From Candidatus Olsenella pullistercoris (GTDB lineage Bacteria > Actinomycetota > Coriobacteriia > Coriobacteriales > Atopobiaceae): DNA of 64,000 nucleotides. The stretch lies in contig DXBM01000067.1 in assembly GCA_019116525.1 (NCBI GenBank), positions 1-64,000 on the forward strand, given 5' to 3'. The notes beneath the pieces are model-generated. The model made no database searches, was not told the origin of the DNA, and saw nothing but the letters and a program-made list of their open reading frames with translations. Within the stretch, counting starts at the first letter, position 1; each line of letters starts with the position of its first letter. Positions 59,610 through 64,000 of the stretch are shown in pieces. The translations under genes and the position numbers were made by a program.

Positions 59610-60641
59610 CTACTCCAGGTAGGAGAGGTCGTAGCCCGCGTTGACATCGATCTGGTTGGCAAGCAGCTGGTTGTCGTTCAGCCAGCCGTAGAAGGCGGCC
59701 CAGCGGTCGGGGTCGATGACGCCCCAGCTCTCGGCCTCCGCGACGTACTGGTCGGCGAGGTAGGTCTGGCTCTGGTGCACGAGGTCAGAGTCGAGCTCGG
59801 GCACCGCGGCGCAGAGGATGTCGGCCGCCTCGTCGGGGTTTGCGACGGCGTACTCGTAGCCCTTCTTGACCGCGCGCAGGAACGCCTTCACGACCTCGGG
59901 GTTCTCCTTCGCGAAGTCGTCGTTGGCGGCGATGACCGGCGTGTAGTAGTCAAAGACCGGATCGACCGAGATGAACGAGAAGTAGTTGACGTCAACGTCC
60001 TGCACGATTGCGCTCTGGACCGCCCACGCCTCGTAGACCCACACGGTGTCGTACATGTTGGCGCGCAGGCCGGCCACGTCGTCGTCCGTCTCGTAGGGGA
60101 CGAGCTCGACGTTGTCCCAGTTGCCGCCGTCAGCCTCCACGCACTGGCGCACGGTGGCCTGCTCGACGGGCATGTTCCAGGTGGCGTAGGTGTGGCCCTC
60201 CATCGCGGCCGGGTGCGTGATGCCGTCCTCCGCGCGGCTCATGATGCCGGAGGTGTTGTGCTGGATGACGGCAGCCACGGCAGAGTAGGGCATGGGCTGG
60301 TCGGAGGCCAGGTTGTTGGCAATGTAGTCCTGGTAGGAGATTCCGAGCTGCGCGCCGCCGGCACCGATGAGGGCGTCCGCGCCGTCCTCGGGCGGCTGGA
60401 CGACCTCGACCTCGAGGCCCTCCTCGGCAAAGTACCCCTGGTCAAGGGCAACGTAGATGCCGGTGTGGTTGGTGTTGGGGGTGTAGTCGAGGACGAACGA
60501 GACGTGCGTGAGGTCCTCCGCGTCGCCCGAGGCGTCACCCGAGGCGTCGCCCTGGCCCCCGCAGGCGGCGAGCGCCGCGGTGGCGGAGATGCCCCCGCAG
60601 GCGGCGAGGAACTGACGGCGGTTGAGGTTCTTATCGGTCAT
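59610..60641 (-). CDS. Thiamine-pyrimidine (HMP) binding lipoprotein, ThiY/NMT1 family
   Basis: A 343-residue lipoprotein. The signal NRRQFLAACGGISATAA ends in lipobox LAAC and has a Tat-like twin Arg. The domain starts VSFVLDYTPNTNHTGIYVA, which is diagnostic of ThiY/NMT1 proteins that bind hydroxymethylpyrimidine or its formylamino form. YFAEEGLEVEVVQPPEDG and LGISYQDYIAN continue the family pattern. It brings a thiamine precursor to the permease. It overlaps the permease gene by 11 bases. Confidence 0.93.
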   Translation of the reverse strand: MTDKNLNRRQFLAACGGISATAALAACGGQGDASGDASGDAEDLTHVSFVLDYTPNTNHTGIYVALDQGYFAEEGLEVEVVQPPEDGADALIGAGGAQLGISYQDYIANNLASDQPMPYSAVAAVIQHNTSGIMSRAEDGITHPAAMEGHTYATWNMPVEQATVRQCVEADGGNWDNVELVPYETDDDVAGLRANMYDTVWVYEAWAVQSAIVQDVDVNYFSFISVDPVFDYYTPVIAANDDFAKENPEVVKAFLRAVKKGYEYAVANPDEAADILCAAVPELDSDLVHQSQTYLADQYVAEAESWGVIDPDRWAAFYGWLNDNQLLANQIDVNAGYDLSYLE

Positions 60642-61410
60642 GATGCTTCCCTTCTGCCCTCTTCCAGGGCATGCAAGCGCGCTGGGCGAGCTCGACGAGC
60701 TTCATGAGGCCCAGCGACAGGGCCGTGATGACAATGATCGACGCAAAGAGCCGATCGTAGGAGAAGGACTTGCGCACGCGCGTCATGTAGACGCCGAGGC
60801 CCACGTTGCCGCCGAGCCACTCCGCGATGACGGCGCCGACGATGGCGTAGGTCGCGGAGATGCGCAGCCCGCTGAAGAACTGCTCCGCCGCGGCGGGCAG
60901 CTTGGCGTACCAAAAGATCTGCCAGCGCGAGGCGTTCATCGTGCGCATGAGGTCTATGGCGTCGGGGTCCACGGAGCGGAAGCCCGAGACGAGGCTGACG
61001 GTGATCGGGAAGAACGTTGACACGACCACCAGCACGATCTTGGGCAGCGCGCCGTAGCCGAGCCACAGCACCAGAAGCGGGGCGATGGCCACGGTGGGAA
61101 TGGTCTGAGAGACGGTCATGAGCGGCTCGAAGGCCAGGTAGAACGTCTCGAAGCGGTCCATCAGCACCGCAAAGGCAAACCCCAGCGCAACGCCAAGGGC
61201 AAGGCCCGCGGCTGCCTCGGCGAGCGTGACCGCGCAGTGCCCCGCGATGAGCGGGGCGTCCTCGACGAGCGCCATGACCACCTGCACCGGCGTGGGCAGC
61301 AGGAAGTTGGGCACGATGCCGAGGTCGACGGCCGCCTCCCAGAGCAGAAGCAAACCCGCGATGGCAAGCGCGGGAGCCAGGACGCGCCGCGCGCGCGACG
61401 GTGCCGCCAT
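60631..61410 (-). CDS. Thiamine-precursor ABC permease (ThiX-like)
   Basis: A 259-residue permease with six hydrophobic segments. The region LVSGFRSVDPDAIDLMRTMNASRWQIFWYAKLPAA is the coupling (EAA-type) loop of the nitrate/taurine/thiamine group; LPTPVQVVMAL and TIPTVAIAPLLVLWLGYG are typical. The start ATG at 61410 directly precedes, on the reading strand, no gap to speak of after the TAG of the small thiamine-binding protein gene. It works with the ThiY-like and ThiZ-like proteins. Confidence 0.92.
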   Translation of the reverse strand: MAAPSRARRVLAPALAIAGLLLLWEAAVDLGIVPNFLLPTPVQVVMALVEDAPLIAGHCAVTLAEAAAGLALGVALGFAFAVLMDRFETFYLAFEPLMTVSQTIPTVAIAPLLVLWLGYGALPKIVLVVVSTFFPITVSLVSGFRSVDPDAIDLMRTMNASRWQIFWYAKLPAAAEQFFSGLRISATYAIVGAVIAEWLGGNVGLGVYMTRVRKSFSYDRLFASIIVITALSLGLMKLVELAQRACMPWKRAEGKHHDR

Positions 61411-61411
61411 G

Positions 61412-61753
61412 CTAGGCGGCCGCGTCCGCGGACGTGTGGGCGAACTCTGGGTCACCGGGGTGGTACTTGCCGATCTTGCGGTCCGTGGACATGACGTCAC
61501 CGTCTGGGCGGTAGTTGATCTTGGCGTAGCACATCATGTGCTTGCATCCCGCCTTGGCACCCACGAGCTGGCAGTTCTTGAGGATCTCCATGCAGGTCTC
61601 GTAGTCGCCCTCGATGGCCGTCTCGAACGGGCCGACGAAGTAGTCGACGCCCGTCGAGTCGATGTAGGCGATGACGGCATCCACCGCGTCGCAGGTAGCG
61701 TCGTCGGTGGTGGCGTCCATGGGCAGGAACTGAATGGCAACCGAGCAGTTCAC
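61412..61753 (-). CDS. Small thiamine-binding protein, MTH1187/YkoF-type
   Basis: A 113-residue protein of the MTH1187/thiamine-binding family. Typical parts are VAIQFLPMDA at the start, IDSTGVDYFVGPFETAIEGDYETC and VMSTDRKIGKYHPG at the end. Homologues bind thiamine or hydroxymethylpyrimidine in the cytoplasm. The start is GTG at 61753, with AAGGGAGG upstream; the longer frame would translate the riboswitch. It is the first gene after the riboswitch. Cysteines (CQLVGAKAGCKHMMC) are unusually many. Confidence 0.88.
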   Translation of the reverse strand: MNCSVAIQFLPMDATTDDATCDAVDAVIAYIDSTGVDYFVGPFETAIEGDYETCMEILKNCQLVGAKAGCKHMMCYAKINYRPDGDVMSTDRKIGKYHPGDPEFAHTSADAAA

Positions 61754-61816
61754 GCGCCCCTCCCTTCTGGGTGCCCGAGGCACCCCGTCCTCGTAGGTGC
61801 CTCCGCAGCGCGCGAA

Positions 61817-61913
61817 GCTCGTCCCTACGCCGGCATTACCCGGATCAGGTTCCTGGGTCAGGGCCGCGTTCCTGGGCCCAATCTCAGCCGGCGTGCGCCA
61901 GCCCCCCGTTGTC
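61817..61913 (-). ncRNA. TPP riboswitch (THI element)
   Basis: Read on the minus strand, the conserved parts appear in order: GGGGGGCTGGCGCACGCCGG, then CTGAGAT, a variable stem GGGCCCAGG to CCTGACCCAGG, then ACCTGATCCGGGTAATGCCG followed by GCGTAGGGA. Downstream, GAGGCACC can pair with GGGTGCCTC, or GGGTGCC with GGCACCC next to the AAGGGAGG site; these competing hairpins may be the expression switch. It controls the four thiamine-uptake genes below it. Confidence 0.95.
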
Positions 61914-61920
61914 AGGAGGT

Positions 61921-61929
61921 AGTGTAGCA
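61921..61929 (-). promoter_or_regulatory. Candidate extended -10 promoter of the thiamine operon
   Basis: On the minus strand TGCTACACT (extended -10 TGN plus TACACT) lies directly upstream of the riboswitch, so that transcription would start within a few bases of its 5' end. No good -35 is seen, as is usual with extended -10 promoters. Confidence 0.5.
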
Positions 61930-61953
61930 CGTGCTCCCCATTCGGCCCTCGTC

Positions 61954-62097
61954 GATTGTGAGCAAATGATTTGATGCAGACGCCCTTCTCGCCCAAACAC
62001 CGATCACATAACCGCAGGTGACAAGGTCGAGGTCTTCTCGCCTCTGTGCAAAAGCAGGCTCTTCTCGCCCGATGCATAAAACGTGTTGCTCACAATC
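61954..62097. repeat. Repeat family D, copy 2: inverted pair
   Basis: The unit GATTGTGAGCAAATGATTTG then ATGCAGACG (61954-61982) faces CGATGCATAAAACGTGTTGC then TCACAATC (62070-62097). The ATTGTGAGCAA core and the ATGCA block are shared, with the middle less conserved. A third unit is at 14652-14679. The DNA to 62294 carries further CTTCTCGCC motifs (near 61984, 62034, 62062, 62177 and 62273) and no gene. Confidence 0.65.
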
Positions 62098-62294
62098 CGT
62101 TTCTGGGTTACGAGATCGGCGCCCTTGAGAACGAGAAGGCCCCTCTGGCGCAAAAGCTCCGTTTCCTGACACCGCGTCGGCGAGAAGAACGACCAGCGGC
62201 GGGCCGAGAAGCCCCACGCGCTGCATGGGGACCTTTTGGGGCCCGTCCTTCCGTCTTGCTATAGTGAGCGGACGGCGAGAAGGACGGGGGCAGC

Positions 62295-62894
62295 GTGACA
62301 GGGAGAACGCACCTGGCAGTGGGCGTGGCGGCGGCGCTCGTGGCAGCGGGGCCGGAGGCATCGCTCGCGACGCTCGCCTGCGCGGCAGCAGGCGGCGCGG
62401 TCGGTGCCGTCCTGCCCGACCTCGACGTCCGCGACACGGCGCACCCCTGGCGCGAGCGGCTCTCCCGCGTTGGCGCAGCGGCGCTGCTCGTTGCCGCCCT
62501 GGCACTCGATGCGGCGCACGGGGGCGAGATGGCCCGCCAGGCCGCCGAGCGGGGACTCGGCGCCGTGGCGCTCGGGCTCGCGATTCTCGCCGCCCTCGCG
62601 TGCGCGGCGCGCCTCTCCGCGCACCGGTCCTTCTCGCACTCGCTCGCCGCGCTCGCCGGCTTCACTGGCGCCACGATGCTCGCGTGCCCTCCGCTCGCGC
62701 CTTCCGTCTCCCTGGGCTTTGCCTCCCATCTCGTGCTGGACGCGCTCACCCACCGAGGGCTTCGGCTCCTCTGGCCGCTCAGGCGCACCCTCAGCCTCGG
62801 GCTCTGCAAGACGGGCGGCGTCGCGGACGCGTGCCTGCTCGTTGCCGCGCTCGTCGCGACAGCCCTCGCGCTCGCGGGCGCGCTAGGATGGTAG
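62295..62894 (+). CDS. DUF457/YdjM-type metal-dependent membrane hydrolase
   Basis: A 199-residue membrane protein. Motifs of the DUF457 (LexA-binding, YdjM) family are TGRTHLAVGVAAALV at the start, LPDLDVRDTAHPW with acidic residues, RLSAHRSFSHSLAALAGF and ASHLVLDALTHRGLRLLWPL. These His and Asp residues would bind metal at the membrane. Four or five hydrophobic segments are present. GTG start at 62295 has GGACGGGGG upstream. It is followed by the dehydrogenase gene on the same strand after 26 bases. Confidence 0.88.
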   Translation: MTGRTHLAVGVAAALVAAGPEASLATLACAAAGGAVGAVLPDLDVRDTAHPWRERLSRVGAAALLVAALALDAAHGGEMARQAAERGLGAVALGLAILAALACAARLSAHRSFSHSLAALAGFTGATMLACPPLAPSVSLGFASHLVLDALTHRGLRLLWPLRRTLSLGLCKTGGVADACLLVAALVATALALAGALGW

Positions 62895-62920
62895 GGTCAC
62901 GAAGCCATCAAAGGAGCCCC

Positions 62921-63904
62921 ATGAAGATCTTCGCCTACGCGCTGCGCCCCTACGACGAGCTTGGCTACCTCGATGCCCTCTCCCGCGAGCTGGGCTTTGA
63001 GTACGACTGGACCGCGGACTACCCTACGCTCGAGAACGCCGGGCTCGCGGCGGGGGCTGACGGCGTCTGCATCATCACGAACCCCATGATGCCCGACCTG
63101 CTCGCCGCGTACCGCGAGCTGGGCGTGCGGGGCCTCGCAACGCGCTCGATCGGCTACGACCACATCGACCTTTTGGCCGCGCGCGAGCTGGGAATCCGCG
63201 TCGCACACGCCGCCTACCCGCCCGAGGGCGTGGCCAACTACGCGATCATGCTGATGCTCATGGCCCTGCGCAAGGTCAAGCTCGTGATGCGATGCGCAGC
63301 GGCCCAGGACTTCTCGCTCGCCGGAAAGATCGGGCGCGACCTCTCGAGCTGCACGGTCGGCGTGGTGGGCACGGGCGCGATCGGCGCCTGCGTCGTTCGC
63401 CACCTGCAGGGCTTTGGGTGCCGCGTGCTCGCGTGCGACCCCGTCGAGAGGGACGAGCTGCGAGCGCTCGCGACGTACGTGAGCCTCCCCGAGCTGCTCG
63501 CCGCCTCGGACGTGGTCACGCTCCACGCCCCGGGCCTGCCCGAGAACCACCACATGATCGGCAGGACGGAGCTCGCGCTGATGCGGCAGGGCGCCGTGCT
63601 CGTGAACGCCGCGCGCGGCAGCCTCGTGGACACGGGCGCGCTCGTGGAGGCCCTTGAGTCGGGCCACCTCGGCGGGGCGGCGCTCGATACCATCGAGCAC
63701 GAGGAGGAGCTCTGCTACCTGGACCGCAGTCGCGACGCGCTGCCCAACCGGGACCGTGCGGTCCTCTCCGCGCTGCCCAACGTCATCGTCTCGCCGCACA
63801 TGGCGTTCTACACGGATGAGGACGTGGCGGGCATGGTGAGGAGCAACGTGGAGGCCCTGCTCGCGTTCGCTGACGGCGGCGAGACGCCCTACGAGGTGCG
63901 CTGA
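62921..63904 (+). CDS. D-2-hydroxyacid dehydrogenase (D-lactate dehydrogenase-like)
   Basis: A 327-residue NAD-dependent dehydrogenase. The Rossmann motif is VGVVGTGAIGACVV; the catalytic residues are Arg in NAARGSLVDTGAL, Glu near DTIEHEEELCY and His in VIVSPHMAFYTDEDV. RSIGYDHIDLLAARELGI is typical of D-lactate and related dehydrogenases. It would reduce pyruvate to D-lactate or a similar 2-keto acid in fermentation. AAAGGAG precedes the ATG. It may share a transcript with the DUF457 gene. Confidence 0.92.
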   Translation: MKIFAYALRPYDELGYLDALSRELGFEYDWTADYPTLENAGLAAGADGVCIITNPMMPDLLAAYRELGVRGLATRSIGYDHIDLLAARELGIRVAHAAYPPEGVANYAIMLMLMALRKVKLVMRCAAAQDFSLAGKIGRDLSSCTVGVVGTGAIGACVVRHLQGFGCRVLACDPVERDELRALATYVSLPELLAASDVVTLHAPGLPENHHMIGRTELALMRQGAVLVNAARGSLVDTGALVEALESGHLGGAALDTIEHEEELCYLDRSRDALPNRDRAVLSALPNVIVSPHMAFYTDEDVAGMVRSNVEALLAFADGGETPYEVR

Positions 63905-63957
63905 GCAGCGCGGCGGCCCGCGCCACAGCGAGCCGGGCCGACCGTTGCGAGGCCTTG

Positions 63958-64000
63958 CTAGTCCTCGGCCCCCTGCGCCTCGTCGTCATCGTCCTCGTGC
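63958..64000 (-). CDS. C-terminal end of a gene with an acidic tail (partial)
   Basis: The last 13 codons and TAG stop of a minus-strand gene that continues beyond the right edge. It reads HEDDDDEAQGAED, a strongly acidic tail. The reading frame is open to the window edge. Nothing can be said about function. It is convergent with the D-2-hydroxyacid dehydrogenase gene. Confidence 0.45.
   Translation of the reverse strand, partial: HEDDDDEAQGAED

Overview
The window is 64 kb of a very GC-rich bacterial chromosome. GC-rich third codon positions, an Actinobacteria-style suf operon, a [FeFe] hydrogenase, BMP-type nucleoside uptake and REP families of this kind point to an anaerobic or microaerophilic actinobacterium of the Coriobacteriia, most like Olsenella or Atopobiaceae. 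That placement is inference; there is no rRNA gene here. Most genes are ordinary housekeeping genes in short operons. The unusual parts are the density of palindromic repeats and three gene arrangements.

Layout. 1-4.1 kb: membrane proteins, a hemolysin-III-family protein and an M20 dipeptidase with a one-base frameshift. 4.1-8.7 kb: a MarR regulator whose perfect inverted-repeat operator covers its own start, followed by an overlapping heterodimeric ABC exporter pair. 8.7-12.2 kb: a REP-associated tyrosine transposase (RAYT) flanked by its probable REPs, a Tat-type coiled-coil NlpC/P60-like protein and an NdpA-family protein. 12.3-23 kb, mostly minus strand: [FeFe] hydrogenase, RluA-type pseudouridine synthase, hisS, ilvE, threonine aldolase (plus strand), HAD phosphatase, Fe-S aldo/keto reductase, PhoU-like protein and PiT phosphate transporter. 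23-31 kb: a repeat array, a gene relic, tRNA-Thr(CGT), a DUF523-purine nucleoside phosphorylase fusion, a SurA-like protein, a HEAT-like protein, a NYN-LOTUS protein, a dehydrogenase with a His/Cys tail, DegV and HPF. 31-37.5 kb: an orphan solute-binding lipoprotein, comF, an unknown protein, tatD, rsmA and metG.

38.0-48.8 kb is one long minus-strand operon. It reads GntR regulator, BMP lipoprotein, nucleoside-type ABC transporter (ATPase and two permeases), cysteine hydrolase, PfkB kinase, nucleoside phosphorylase, BtpA/SgcQ-type TIM barrel, iron alcohol dehydrogenase and TrpA-like aldolase. Taken together it looks like uptake and complete catabolism of a nucleoside by a route I cannot match to a known pathway. 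49.2-54.7 kb is sufCBDSU with an Rrf2 regulator at the end. 55-58.5 kb holds class II fba, an unknown anchored protein and an M18 aminopeptidase. 58.7-61.9 kb is a thiamine-precursor ABC uptake operon under a TPP riboswitch. The window closes with a DUF457 membrane protein, a D-2-hydroxyacid dehydrogenase and the tail of another gene.

Intergenic space is filled by at least eight palindromic repeat families, called A to H here. Family A (core GACAGAGGGGACGGGGGGAT) occurs eight times, mostly as REPIN-like inverted pairs at gene 3' ends. In two places it supplies the stop codon of a gene, and in one it is translated as the C-terminus of an ABC transporter. Family F occurs twice with the same arrangement of three direct and two inverted units. 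Family G occurs twice as a double hairpin around a fixed centre.
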